64,000 nucleotides of DNA from JAXIPB01 sp045403155 (GCA_045403155.1 JAXIPB010000036.1:1-64000); one strand, 5' to 3'; positions 34,803-43,956 are shown, numbered from the stretch's first letter. Numbers and translations are program-made. Notes: generated from the letters alone by a model not told the origin.

Positions 34803-35711
34803 ATGAGCGCCATGACCTCCGCCCCGGCAGTTGCAACCGCCGTACAGCACGACGTCCGCACGCCCGATGGACGCGTCCTTCACGTCTACGAGGCCGGCGA
34901 TCCACAGGGCGAGTTCGTGCTCGTCCATCACGGAACCCCGTGCTCGGGCATCCTCGCGGCGTGGTGGGCCGAGGACGCCGTCGCCCGTGGCATCCGGCTC
35001 GTCGGCTTCGATCGACCCGGTTATGGTGGCTCAGATCGCCAACGGGGACGGTCGATCGCCCATGTCGCGGCCGATGCGGCGACGATCGCGGACGCGCTCG
35101 GCGTCGATCGATTCCGAACGTGGGGTGTCTCTGGTGGCGGTCCACACGCGCTGGCCTGCGCCGCGTTGCTCCCCGATCGCATCGCCGCGGCGGCGGCCCT
35201 GGCCGCGGTCGCCCCGCATGACGCGGAGAATCTCGACTGGCTCGCCGGAATGGGCCAAGACAACCTCGACGAATTCGGAGCGGCCGTCGCTGGCGAGAGC
35301 GCGCTGCGCCCGTACCTCGAGAAGGCGAGCGCCGACCTGATCGCGGCGGGCCCGGCGGGATTGGCCGACGCAATGCGATCCCTCCTGCCCGATGTCGACG
35401 CCGCGGTGCTCGATGGCGACCTCGCCGAGTTCCTACACGCGTGGCTCGTTGGCGGTCAGCGCAAGGGGGTCGAGGGTTGGCTCGATGACGACCTGGCGTT
35501 CATCCGCCCGTGGGGATTCGAACTCGAAACCATCTGGGTTCCGACGCTCGTCATCCAGGGGCGGCGCGATCTGATGGTCCCGTTCGCTCACGGCGAATGG
35601 CTAGCCGCGCACCTTCCCGGGTCGACGCCGCGGCTGTCCGATGACGACGGCCATCTGACGCTCCTCACGGACCTGGGCGACGTCCACGCTTGGCTGCTGC
35701 AATCGCGCTAG
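34803..35711 (+). CDS. Alpha/beta-hydrolase
   Basis: A 302-residue alpha/beta-hydrolase. LHVYEAGDPQGEFVLVHHGT marks the oxyanion strand, VGFDRPGYGGSD the second turn, and TWGVSGGGPHALACAALLPD the nucleophile elbow with serine in G-V-S-G-G. GWLDDDLAFIRPWGFEL and LVIQGRRDLMVPFAHGEW (acid region), and DDDGHLTLL (histidine) complete the triad. The order resembles actinobacterial esterases. ATG 34803 or 34812 both fit. Substrate unknown. Confidence 0.85.
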   Translation: MSAMTSAPAVATAVQHDVRTPDGRVLHVYEAGDPQGEFVLVHHGTPCSGILAAWWAEDAVARGIRLVGFDRPGYGGSDRQRGRSIAHVAADAATIADALGVDRFRTWGVSGGGPHALACAALLPDRIAAAAALAAVAPHDAENLDWLAGMGQDNLDEFGAAVAGESALRPYLEKASADLIAAGPAGLADAMRSLLPDVDAAVLDGDLAEFLHAWLVGGQRKGVEGWLDDDLAFIRPWGFELETIWVPTLVIQGRRDLMVPFAHGEWLAAHLPGSTPRLSDDDGHLTLLTDLGDVHAWLLQSR

Positions 35712-35778
35712 CAATCTCGCCGGTCGCGCGGCACGCTGGAACCGGACGTCCGGCGTCGGATGTCCGAGGAGGTACGCG

Positions 35779-36117
35779 ATGAACCGCCGTCGTAACCGCG
35801 CACTACACCTTCGTGGCCCGGGGTGGACCCTCGCTCTCGTGATCGGGGTGATCGTCGCGCTCGCCACCGCGGCGGCCGTTGCCGGCTACCTGCTGCCCGG
35901 GGCGATTGCCATCGCTGCGGTGGTCAGCACCTGGCTCGCCCTGACCCTAAGGGTGACCCGGCTGCAACCAGCCGGACCCGGTGGCGACGGACCCGCCCCG
36001 CCGGGCGGTGCCGGGGTACGGGAACCGCGCCGGCCCTTGCCGTACGCTCCCGCCGGCGCAGCCGCGATGCCGCTCCCCGACGAGGATCTTCCCCGCGGTG
36101 CCGCGGCGTCGGCCTGA
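35779..36117 (+). CDS. Small membrane protein
   Basis: A 112-residue protein with two adjoining hydrophobic helices (residues 17-36 and 38-57, LALVIGVIVALATAAAVAG and AIAIAAVVSTWLALTL) after a basic start (MNRRRNR). The C-terminal 50 residues are rich in proline, glycine and alanine with no clear fold. Family not recognised. It is alone on the plus strand between a hydrolase gene and a minus-strand HEAT gene. A GAGG site lies in GAGGTACGCG before the ATG. Confidence 0.5.
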   Translation: MNRRRNRALHLRGPGWTLALVIGVIVALATAAAVAGYLLPGAIAIAAVVSTWLALTLRVTRLQPAGPGGDGPAPPGGAGVREPRRPLPYAPAGAAAMPLPDEDLPRGAAASA

Positions 36118-36222
36118 GCGGCTCACCAGCTCAAACTGCGATAGGCGCGTACGGAGAGCGCAAAGAACACGGCCACACTCGACGGCATCGAGATGTCCGT
36201 CGAGTCGCGCCACACCTCTGCG

Positions 36223-36807
36223 TCAGAGGTCCCGATCCAGGCGCCGTCGTAGCTCGGCCAGGCTGAGGTCCGCCGCGCGCCGGACGCTGGGCTGGGCGTC
36301 GTCGAAGGCGTCCCGGACCGCCTCGGCGTGCTCGCCCTCACCCACCGCGCCCAAGGCTCGTACCGCCGCCGCCCGAACCCGTGGCACGTCATCCGTAACC
36401 AGGTCCTGCAGAGCGTCTGCGGCTTCGCCTATCTCACGCAACCGCACCACCTTCGCGGCCATCTCGCGCACGCGCCACGCCGGGTCGGACAGCGCATCGA
36501 CGATCGCCGGCACGGCCTGCGGCACCCATACGTAGAGCAAACCCCGTGCCGCCCAGACCCGTGCCCAGTAGTCCTGACCCCGCTCCGCCATGTCGCCCCG
36601 GCGGATCTCGGCCTCGGCGTGGGCACCGCCAAGCCATGTCAAGGAGGGCTTGGTGGAGTCGTCGTACGCGACCGAGCCATCGAGGAGGTCGGCACACCAC
36701 TGGGCGATGGTGGTAGCTCCATATTGGCCACAAGCCTCGGCCACCAGCTGCCGCGGATGCGGGCGAAGCTCACGTGGGTCTGACACGACCACATTGTCTC
36801 CAAGATC
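36223..36807 (-). CDS. HEAT-repeat protein
   Basis: A 194-residue all-helical protein. Repeats such as AVPAIVDALSDPAWRVREMA, then DALQDLVTDDVPRVRAAAVRALG and AVRDAFDDAQPSVRRAADLS show the HEAT/PBS-lyase-like alternation. The N-terminal part (LVAEACGQYGATTIAQWCAD, AYDDSTKPSLTWLGG) is less clear. Such proteins bind partner proteins; no partner is suggested by neighbours. The GTG at 36807 (VSDPREL) is preferred because the longer reading from 36834 or 36915 runs through the palindrome at 36800-36882. Confidence 0.72.
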   Translation of the reverse strand, partial: DLGDNVVVSDPRELRPHPRQLVAEACGQYGATTIAQWCADLLDGSVAYDDSTKPSLTWLGGAHAEAEIRRGDMAERGQDYWARVWAARGLLYVWVPQAVPAIVDALSDPAWRVREMAAKVVRLREIGEAADALQDLVTDDVPRVRAAAVRALGAVGEGEHAEAVRDAFDDAQPSVRRAADLSLAELRRRLDRDL

Positions 36808-36882
36808 ATCGCGAGTCTTCAACAGTCGCCGCATCCAACTGCGCCCAGGCTGGCAACTGTTGAGCACTTGCGATGATCTTGG
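36800..36882. repeat. Long imperfect palindrome at the 5' end of the HEAT gene
   Basis: Left arm starts CCAAGATCATCGCGAG and goes on with TCTTCAACAGT; right arm read backwards is CCAAGATCATCGCAAG with TGCTCAACAGT, three mismatches in 27. The loop is about 28 bases. The arms carry the AGATCATCGC motif that also appears, shortened, in the hairpin at 11157-11204. It looks like a different small interspersed palindrome that overlaps a start region. Confidence 0.75.
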
Positions 36883-36973
36883 CGGTACGGCGGCCGGCCC
36901 AGTCAAGCAGTCCATTTGGGACAGCGGCGGGTGACCACTCCGGCCGATCGCAGGCCACCGCTACGGTCCCGGC

Positions 36974-37869
36974 ATGCCTTCGAGTCTGCATGAGGTATTC
37001 GTCGAATTCGTTCGGGAGCGTCCAGCCTTTGCCGCGGAGATATTGGCCGGACCTCTCAACGTGAGGCTGCCGGACTTCGCGGAGGCACGGCTGGACTCGA
37101 GCGACTTCACCAACGTGATGCCGACGGAGTACCGCGCGGACGCAGTTGTCACGCTCATAATGCGTGGCTGTCCGGTTTTCGCGGTGGTTTTGGAGGCTCA
37201 GCTGAGCCGAGACCCGAAGAAACGCCTGACCTGGCCGGTTTACCTGACCACGCTTCGGGCCCGGCTAGGCTGCACGACCTCTTGCTAGTCCTTTGCGATG
37301 ACGCCGCCGTGGCGTCGTGGTGCGCCGAGCCCTTCGAAGTTGCGTATCCCGGCTGTGTCGTGACGCCGCTGGTGCTGGGCCCGGACCGGGTACCCGCGGT
37401 TACCGATCAAGCGGTCGCCCGCCGCAACCCAGAATTGACGGTGCTTTCTGCACTCGCCCACGGAGTGGAACCCGGCCGGAAGGAGATTTTCGTTGCGTTG
37501 CTGGCAGCGTTGCGCAAGGTCGATGACGACCATGAGCAGTTGTACTATGACCTTGTCTTCGCGGGTCTGCCGGAGGCGGCCCAAAATGATCTGGAGGAAG
37601 TCCTGATGGCGGTGACCGCGAACTCCGAGTTCCGCAGCGACTTCCTGCGCAACTTTGCCGCCAAGCGTCGGGCGGAAGGACGTGCCGAAGAGGCGGCGAG
37701 GGCAGTGCTTGCGGTTCTCGCCGCCCGCGATGTCGACGTGCCGAATGATGCGCGAACTCGCGTCTTGGGCTGCACGGACGTCGACCAACTCGAATCCTGG
37801 ATCGGTCGAGCGGCGACCGCGACGAGCGTCAAGGATCTGTTCGAGCCGGATCTCATCGCCCCGGGCTGA
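36974..37869 (+). pseudogene. Rpn-like PD-(D/E)XK nuclease-family gene, single frameshift
   Basis: Two readings join into one family pattern. The first (from ATG 36974: SSLHEVFVEFVRERPAFAAE, YRADAVVTLIMRG, VFAVVLEAQLSRDPKKRLTW, PVYLTTLRARLGC) has the D and E-x-Q of a PD-(D/E)XK-type nuclease site. The second continues in another frame at about 37279 (LLVLCDDAAVASWCAEPFEV, then ALLAALRKVDDDHEQLYYD). The full-length relatives, about 290 residues, include Rpn/putative-transposase-like proteins. The break is at GCACGACCTCTTGCTAG, where the first frame meets a stop. It may be a real mutation or an assembly error. Confidence 0.7.
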
Positions 37870-37904
37870 AGCGTACCGGGCACATCCGTCCGGATCGCGA
37901 CGGA

Positions 37905-38189
37905 TCAGGCTGAGCGTCGAGACCTTCGGCGCAGTATCCACGTCGCGATCGGGACGACGATGAGCGCGCCGATGAGTGCGCTCAGGAATCCGCCCCAGTC
38001 GAATACGTCGGTGTCGCCGATACCGAACAAGCCGGTGAAGATGAGCCAGCCGACGACTGCGCCGAGCAGCCCGATACCGATCGACACCAACCACGACGAA
38101 GGCCCGCTCATCCCGCGGAACGCGTCGCCCGGAATGAGCATGCGGGCAATGGCGCCAACGACAAACCCGAGCAAGAGTGCCCCACACAC
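37905..38189 (-). CDS. GlsB/YeaQ/YmgE-family membrane protein
   Basis: A 94-residue protein with three hydrophobic helices. The GlsB pattern is clear: LLLGFVVGAIARMLIPG at the start, then SIGIGLLGAVVGWLIF and GALIVVPIATWILRRR at the end. Such proteins are linked to envelope or general stress, sometimes with the peptidoglycan-active name transglycosylase-associated, but have no proven activity. It is convergent with the pseudogene at 36974-37869 and tandem with the response-regulator gene. Confidence 0.88.
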   Translation of the reverse strand: MCGALLLGFVVGAIARMLIPGDAFRGMSGPSSWLVSIGIGLLGAVVGWLIFTGLFGIGDTDVFDWGGFLSALIGALIVVPIATWILRRRSRRSA

Positions 38190-38374
38190 AGCCGTCTCCC
38201 TTCAGCGTCCTGATCGACACGTTACGTCACAATCGCCCGCCTTGTGACCAAAACCAAGGAGCACGCAGCCGGGCGCTCGGCGCGAGGAGGGGTCCCCTCC
38301 GACCCAGAGGCCGCTGAGAGGGAACCCTCCCAACCGGCGGCGGCCGCGCACGCCGTACACGCCACATTGGATCA

Positions 38375-39058
38375 TCAGCCGGCGGACCGGGGCACGACGA
38401 GGCCCGTCTCGTACGCCGTTACGACCGCCTGGGTTCGGTCACGCAGCCCTAGCTTGCCCAGCACATGGCTTACATGGCTCTTGACGGTCTCCTCGCTGAC
38501 AACGAGCCGCTCGGCGATCTCGGGATTGGAGAGTCCTTCGGCGATCAGACGCAGCACCTCGGTCTCGCGCGGGGTGAGCACCGCCAGGTGTGCCGGGAGC
38601 GCCGGCGAACGCGGCCTGAGCCGGGCGAACTCGCCGATGAGTCGGCGCGTCACCGAGGGTGCGAGCAACGCCTCGCCGGCGGCGACCACGCGTACCGCGT
38701 CGAAGAGGCGCTCGGCGGTCACATCCTTGAGCAGAAAGCCGCTGGCGCCCGCTCTGAGCGCGTCGTAGACGTGCTCGTCGAGGTCGAACGTCGTGAGCAT
38801 CAGGATGCGTGGGCCGGCACCGCCGGCCTCGGCCACGATCCTCGACGTTGCCTCGATGCCGTCCATCACCGGCATGCGAACGTCCATGAGCACCACGTGC
38901 GGCATCCACTCCCGACAGGCCTGGATTGCTTCGGCCCCGTCGGCCGCCGTCGCGACGACGACGAAGTCCGGCTGCGTTTCCAATAGGGCACCGAACCCCG
39001 CCCGTACGACCTCCTGGTCGTCAACGACGACGATGCGTATGCGCTCCCCGGTGCTCAT
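38375..39058 (-). CDS. LuxR/NarL-family response regulator
   Basis: A 227-residue regulator. The receiver is at residues 8-125: acidic pair VVVDDQEVV, phospho-acceptor D59 in VVLMDVRMPVMDG, T in MLTTFDL and K in GFLLKDV. The LuxR HTH is at residues 160-220 (LTPRETEVLRLIAEGLS, VSEETVKSHVSHVLGKLGL). It overlaps the kinase gene by 4 bp (ATGA). The ABC exporter genes start next door, so the pair probably controls that exporter. Confidence 0.94.
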   Translation of the reverse strand: MSTGERIRIVVVDDQEVVRAGFGALLETQPDFVVVATAADGAEAIQACREWMPHVVLMDVRMPVMDGIEATSRIVAEAGGAGPRILMLTTFDLDEHVYDALRAGASGFLLKDVTAERLFDAVRVVAAGEALLAPSVTRRLIGEFARLRPRSPALPAHLAVLTPRETEVLRLIAEGLSNPEIAERLVVSEETVKSHVSHVLGKLGLRDRTQAVVTAYETGLVVPRSAG

Positions 39059-40233
39059 ATGTCCAGCATCGACGCCGGCAGCGTCGCCTCGACGAGAAAC
39101 CCTCCGACGGCGGCGGTCGCGACGCGGAGTTCGCCACCCACCATCGTCGCCCGCTCCCGCATACCGGGCAGCCCGTGCCCGTCGACCGGACCATCGCCCC
39201 GCGGCCCAGGGCCGTTGTCGCGGACCCGCACCCGCAACGTGTTCTCGACAAAGTTCAGCTCGACGTCGACGGCGGCTCCCGGCGCGTGGCGCCGAGCGTT
39301 GGTCAAGGCCTCCTGGACGATGCGGTACGCCGTGAGCTCCACACCGGGGTCCAGGGGTACGACATGACCCCGCACGATGAGTCGGGTGCTCGCCCCGCCG
39401 AGGTCGCGCGCCTGATCCATCAGCTCGTTGAGCTGTTCGAGACCGGGCAGGGGTGTCCTGATGCTCTCGGCACCCGCGTCCTCGCGAAGGACACCGAGCA
39501 GTCGCCGCATCTCGGTCAGCGCGGATCGGGCGGTCGAGCCGATGGCGTACAGGCGCTTGACCCCCTCCGCGGGCATGCCCGGTGTCGTCAGCCGCGCGGT
39601 CTCCGCCTGCACGGCGATCATCGAGATGTGGTGGGCGACGACGTCGTGCAGTTCGCGGGCGATGCGCGCCCGCTCCCCCCGCGCCGCGTGCTCCATCAGG
39701 GTGTCGGCGATGGCGCGAGTGGACGCGTCTCGGTCGATCGCCTCATCACGTGTGCGTCGGCCGGCGCCGACCGCGGCCGCCCCCGCGGTCAGGGCCACGA
39801 GGAGCACCCCGGAGAACTGGCCGAGGGTCGAGACCACAATCGGGTGTTGAGGGCCGAAGGGCGTGATGGCGTACACCGCGAACGGCGCCACGAGAGGCAC
39901 CCACACCCGCCGGCGGCGATGGCGGCCGAGCAGATAGCAGACGGCGATCAAGGCCGCCAGCCCAGCCCGGGTCAGCGGGTCCTGGGCCAGCAGCGTCAGG
40001 AACGTCGCCGCGGTCATCATCACCATGGCCACCACGAGCTGGATCCGAGCCAGCGCCATCGGAAGCGTCGCCCCGAGCGCGAGCAGCAGGGCGAGGGAGG
40101 AGTTCTCCCCGCGGTTGATCACGTCGACCATGGCGGCGAGCCCGAGCACACCGGCGGCGATGTACGGCCAGTCCGGCGCGCTGGTGACCCGGGACACGGT
40201 GGCGACCGCGCGGTCGAGCAGTGCGCCTCTCAC
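39055..40233 (-). CDS. Sensor histidine kinase (HisKA_3 type)
   Basis: A 392-residue membrane kinase. Residues 22-160 hold about five hydrophobic helices with almost no extracellular loops, as in intramembrane-sensing kinases. The phospho-acceptor H196 is in RARIARELHDVVAHHIS; the HATPase_c domain includes NARRHAPGAAVDVEL, and VRDNGPGP and GHGLPGMRERA give the N and G boxes. It starts at GTG 40233 in a CACATATGTG palindrome, and its response regulator follows with an overlap. Likely signal: cell-envelope stress or an antibiotic, by its ABC neighbour. Confidence 0.92.
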   Translation of the reverse strand: MRGALLDRAVATVSRVTSAPDWPYIAAGVLGLAAMVDVINRGENSSLALLLALGATLPMALARIQLVVAMVMMTAATFLTLLAQDPLTRAGLAALIAVCYLLGRHRRRRVWVPLVAPFAVYAITPFGPQHPIVVSTLGQFSGVLLVALTAGAAAVGAGRRTRDEAIDRDASTRAIADTLMEHAARGERARIARELHDVVAHHISMIAVQAETARLTTPGMPAEGVKRLYAIGSTARSALTEMRRLLGVLREDAGAESIRTPLPGLEQLNELMDQARDLGGASTRLIVRGHVVPLDPGVELTAYRIVQEALTNARRHAPGAAVDVELNFVENTLRVRVRDNGPGPRGDGPVDGHGLPGMRERATMVGGELRVATAAVGGFLVEATLPASMLDI

Positions 40234-40394
40234 ATATGTGATTCTCCGCGACCAACGGTCAACCGGCGTCCCCCAGGTCAGGGCGAGGCCTCTCCCCCAC
40301 GAGAGGGATGCCGCCGATGTCCGTCATCCTGAGGGGGCGAGGGGAAGTCGGCTCCCCGGCGTGACGGCCCGGACCGGTCGACGCTCGTACATTC

Positions 40395-41327
40395 ATGGGC
40401 ATGACAGCGACGATCGAGGCCCGCGGGCTGAGAAAGCACTACGGTCGGACGGCCGCGGTGGACGGCCTGTCCTTCACCGTCGCGGCTGGCCAGGTCACCG
40501 GCTTCGTAGGACCCAACGGAGCCGGCAAGTCGACCACCATGCGGATAATCCTCGGTCTGGACGCACCCGACGAGGGAACCGCGCTCGTCGGGGGCCGGCA
40601 GTACCGCACCCTGCGGACTCCGCTGCGGGATGTCGGTGCGCTGCTCGACGCGGCCGCGATCCACCCGGGCCGCCGGGCGCGCAACCACCTGCTCTGGATG
40701 GCCCACAGCAACGGCCTGCCCGCGCGGCGAGTCGATGAGGTCCTGGAGCAGGTGGGGCTGACGTCGGTGGCGCGGAGGCGGGCCGGCGGCTTCTCGCTCG
40801 GCATGCGCCAGCGCCTCGGCATTGCCGGCGCCCTGCTCGGTGACCCGCCGATTCTCATGTTCGATGAGCCGGTCAACGGGCTTGACCCAGACGGCATCAT
40901 GTGGATCCGCGGCCTGCTCCGATCATTGGCCGCCGAGGGACGAGCGGTCTTCGTGTCCAGCCACTTGATGAGCGAGCTCGAGGACGCCGCCGACCATCTG
41001 ATCGTCATCGGCCGCGGCCGGCTCATCACCGACACGAGCGTGCAGGAGTTGATCGACGCCGCGTCCGGCGACCGGGTGGACGTGCGGACCTCCCGTCGCG
41101 CCGATGCCATGACCGTTCTGGCCAACGCGGGCGCGACGGTCGCTGCGTCGGATCACGAATTTCTGACCGTCAACGGGCTGACCGGTGAGCGGATCGCCGC
41201 GCTGCTCACCGAGGGCGGCCTGGCATTCTCCGAGCTACGCCAGCACCGCGCCTCGCTGGAGGAGGCGTACATGGAGCTGACCCGCGACGCCGTCGAATTC
41301 AACGTGCCTGAAGTGAGGCAGTCATGA
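40395..41327 (+). CDS. ABC transporter ATP-binding protein (DrrA-like)
   Basis: A 310-residue ATPase of the drug or bacitracin-export type. Walker A is VGPNGAGKSTTM near residue 40, signature FSLGMRQRLGIAGALL, Walker B ILMFDEPVNGLDPDG, and switch histidine VFVSSHLMSELE. The C-terminal 80 residues form the regulatory part seen in DrrA-like proteins. It is the first of three overlapping genes (ATGA with the next permease), and it is divergent from the two-component system. Confidence 0.93.
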   Translation: MGMTATIEARGLRKHYGRTAAVDGLSFTVAAGQVTGFVGPNGAGKSTTMRIILGLDAPDEGTALVGGRQYRTLRTPLRDVGALLDAAAIHPGRRARNHLLWMAHSNGLPARRVDEVLEQVGLTSVARRRAGGFSLGMRQRLGIAGALLGDPPILMFDEPVNGLDPDGIMWIRGLLRSLAAEGRAVFVSSHLMSELEDAADHLIVIGRGRLITDTSVQELIDAASGDRVDVRTSRRADAMTVLANAGATVAASDHEFLTVNGLTGERIAALLTEGGLAFSELRQHRASLEEAYMELTRDAVEFNVPEVRQS

Positions 41328-42748
41328 CCACCCCACGCGACGGCTTCGGGCAGCTACTGCGGGCCGAGTGGACGAAGCTGCGCTCCGTACGCAGCACCGC
41401 TTGGTGCCTGGCTCTCGGAGTCGGGCTGATGCTGCTCATTTCCATGGTTGGGGCGACGGGAAGCACCACCACCGCCAACGACGGCCCGCCGCTTCGAGCG
41501 GACCTGTTCCACTTCGTACACCGGCCGCTCACCGGTGACGGCACGGTCACCGCGCACGTGCTCACCCAGCAGCGGACCGGCCCGTCGGCCCGGGCCGGCC
41601 TCATGATCAAGGCGAGTACCGAACAGGGCGCGCCGTACGCCTCCCTCGCCGTCACGCCGGGGCGAGGCGTCCAGATGCAGGCCGACTTCGGCCCCGACAT
41701 CGCGGGCACCGCCGGCGCGGCCCCGATCTGGCTCCGACTCATCCGAACCGGAACCGCCATCACCGGGTACGAGTCGGCCGATGGCACCACGTGGCGCGAG
41801 GTCGGCAGCGTCACGGTCGCCTCACTGCCACAGACCGCGCAGGTGGGCCTCTTCGTGACCTCGCCGTCCACGGCCGTCCGAGTCGTCCGGCAGGGCGGTA
41901 ACACCCAAAGCGGCCCCGCATTCGAGCCGAGCACCGCCACGTTCGACACCGTGACCGTGGCACCGGTGTCCCCGGCTCCAGTCGCGGCATGGAGCAACGT
42001 GGACGTGGGCAAGCCCGGCCCGCGGATGGACGGGACCCCCGCCTCCGGTTCGGCGACTGAATCCGGCGGGACATTCACGGTGAGCGGCGCTGGCGACATC
42101 GGCACCCTCGCGCCCGGGGGCGACAACGACATCGTCCGGGACAGCCTCGCCGGCGTACTCATCGGAATGATCGCGATCATCGTCCTCGGCGTCGTGTTCA
42201 TCACATCGGAGTACTCACGGGGCGTGATCCGCACGACGTTCACCGCGAGTCCGCGTCGTGGCCGCGTGCTCGCGGCCAAGGCAGTCGTGCTGGGCGTCGT
42301 CGTGTTCGCGGTCGGGCTGATCGCCGCGCTCGGCGCGCACGTGCTCACCCGCCCGATCCAGCGCCGCAACGGCTTTGTGGCGCCCGCCTACCCCGACCCG
42401 TCGCTCGCCGACGGCCCCGTGCTCCGCGCGATCGTCGGCACCGCGTTGTTCCTGGCCGTGTTGGCGCTGCTCGCTCTCGGCGTAGGTACGATCCTGCGCC
42501 GCACGGCCGGTGCGATAACCCTCGTCATCGCGGTCGTCGTGGTTCCATCAATCATCGGGGCGTTCCTACCGTTGAGCGTCGAGCGGTGGCTTAACCGGAC
42601 GACGCCGCTTGCCGGGCTTGCGGTCCAGCAGACGAGAGAGAGGTTCGACAACGCGATCGGGCCATGGGCCGGCTTCTCGGTGCTGTGCGCCTGGGCGGTG
42701 GTCGCTCTCGGCCTCGCGTACTGGCAGCTCCGCCGGCGCGACGCATGA
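41324..42748 (+). CDS. ABC permease with large extracellular beta-sandwich insert
   Basis: A 474-residue permease. Helix 1 is at residues 25-43, then residues 60-225 form an extracellular domain before the remaining five helices (from about 267). The insert has strands such as GTVTAHVLTQQRTGPSARAG and IWLRLIRTGTAITGYES, ADGTTWREVGSVTVASLP, with a DGTTW block as in DUF1349/concanavalin-like domains. The C-terminal half is the ABC-2 permease part (SEYSRGVIRTTFTASPRR, then LALGVGTILRRTAGAITLV). Extracellular domains in ABC-2 permeases often sense or bind substrates. Its start and stop overlap its neighbours (ATGA twice). Confidence 0.82.
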   Translation: MTTPRDGFGQLLRAEWTKLRSVRSTAWCLALGVGLMLLISMVGATGSTTTANDGPPLRADLFHFVHRPLTGDGTVTAHVLTQQRTGPSARAGLMIKASTEQGAPYASLAVTPGRGVQMQADFGPDIAGTAGAAPIWLRLIRTGTAITGYESADGTTWREVGSVTVASLPQTAQVGLFVTSPSTAVRVVRQGGNTQSGPAFEPSTATFDTVTVAPVSPAPVAAWSNVDVGKPGPRMDGTPASGSATESGGTFTVSGAGDIGTLAPGGDNDIVRDSLAGVLIGMIAIIVLGVVFITSEYSRGVIRTTFTASPRRGRVLAAKAVVLGVVVFAVGLIAALGAHVLTRPIQRRNGFVAPAYPDPSLADGPVLRAIVGTALFLAVLALLALGVGTILRRTAGAITLVIAVVVVPSIIGAFLPLSVERWLNRTTPLAGLAVQQTRERFDNAIGPWAGFSVLCAWAVVALGLAYWQLRRRDA

Positions 42749-43560
42749 GCTCGAGTCACGCCGCCGGGCGCCGGCGCGCCGTGCATATGGAGTGGACGAA
42801 GCTTCGTACGCTGCGCAGCACCGTCTGGTATGTCATCGCGACCGCCGGCCTCACGGGGGGGCTCGGCGGCCTAGTGGCGTGGGCGGTCGGCGCGACCGCC
42901 TGTCCCACGCCGACCGGTTGCGTTGGTGAGGACACGCCGAGACTCGTCTTCTCCGGCGTCTACCTTGGACAGATCGCGGTCGTGCTGCTCGCGGCGCTCG
43001 CAGTCACGACGGAGTACGGCACGGACACCATGCGCGTGACGTTGGCGGCGTACCCGCGCCGCGGGATCGTCTTCGCCGCCAAGGGTGCGGTCGTCATATC
43101 GCTCGCGCTCGCCGCCGGGACGCTGGGTGTGCTCGGTTCACTTGCCGCTGGTCGGATCGCCCTGCCGGGGCGGCGCTTCGTCGGGGACAACGCGGTCCCG
43201 CCGCTGTCCTTGGCCGACGGGCACACGCTTCGGGCAGCCGGCGGGACCGTGCTCTACCTGGGCCTCATCGCCTTGCTCAGCCTCGGCGTCGGGATGATTG
43301 TGCGGCACACCGCGGCGGCGCTGTCGACCATGCTGGCCATGCTCTTCGCGCCCCTGATGATCGCGCCGCTGTTGACGAACGAGCATTGGCGGGAGTGGGT
43401 GCTGAAGGTCTCGCCGATGACCGCCGGGCTCGCCATCCAGGCAACCAAGGGGCTCAACAGCCTGCCGATTGGGCCGTGGCCGGGCCTTGGCGTCCTCGCG
43501 GCGTACGCGGGTGCCGCATACGTTCTGGGCGCCGCTCTGTTTACACTCCGCGACGCTTGA
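42745..43560 (+). CDS. ABC permease (ABC-2 type)
   Basis: A 271-residue six-helix permease. After a basic start (GRRRAVHMEWTKLRTLRSTV) the helices begin near residue 26; TTEYGTDTMRVTLAAYPRRG is the ABC-2 coupling segment, shared with the larger permease next to it (SEYSRGVIRTTFTASPRR). A small loop with two cysteines (TACPTPTGCVG) lies outside. The two permeases and the ATPase form one heteromeric exporter. The start overlaps the previous stop (ATGA). Confidence 0.85.
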   Translation: MSSSHAAGRRRAVHMEWTKLRTLRSTVWYVIATAGLTGGLGGLVAWAVGATACPTPTGCVGEDTPRLVFSGVYLGQIAVVLLAALAVTTEYGTDTMRVTLAAYPRRGIVFAAKGAVVISLALAAGTLGVLGSLAAGRIALPGRRFVGDNAVPPLSLADGHTLRAAGGTVLYLGLIALLSLGVGMIVRHTAAALSTMLAMLFAPLMIAPLLTNEHWREWVLKVSPMTAGLAIQATKGLNSLPIGPWPGLGVLAAYAGAAYVLGAALFTLRDA

Positions 43561-43569
43561 AGCCGGACC

Positions 43570-43956
43570 CTAATCCGGTACGAAGGGCAGCCCGTCGGGT
43601 GGCTGGTCGGTCGACGTGCCGAAGCGGATGCGATGCCCGTCCGGGTCGATGACGTTCATCTCCCGCATGCCCCACTCGAAGGTGGTCGGCGGCTGCCGTA
43701 CGTCGGCGCCCCTAACCTGAATCTCCTCGAAGAGCGCATCGACGTCGTCTACATCGATGGCGACCCATGTTCCCGGCTGCCCCTGGTAGTCCTTGCAGAA
43801 GTAGATCTCGAACTCACCGGCGTGCACCGCACCAAACTCCGATGGCTCCCCCCAGCACCAGGCAAACTCGAAACCCAGCTTGTCGACGTAGTACGCGATG
43901 CTGGCGTCGACGTCTCGCACGCTCAGGATCGGCTTCACGGCCTGAAACTCGACCAT
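43570..43956 (-). CDS. VOC-family protein
   Basis: A 128-residue VOC module like bleomycin-binding or glyoxalase proteins. AVKPILSVRDVDASIAYYVD and LGFEFAWCWGEPSEFG open it, and MNVIDPDGHRIRFGTST closes it; the E of GEFEIYFCKD may bind metal. It sits convergently to the ABC permease gene (9 bp). A short longer start is possible; ATG 43956 fits the family. Ligand unknown. Confidence 0.85.
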   Translation of the reverse strand: MVEFQAVKPILSVRDVDASIAYYVDKLGFEFAWCWGEPSEFGAVHAGEFEIYFCKDYQGQPGTWVAIDVDDVDALFEEIQVRGADVRQPPTTFEWGMREMNVIDPDGHRIRFGTSTDQPPDGLPFVPD

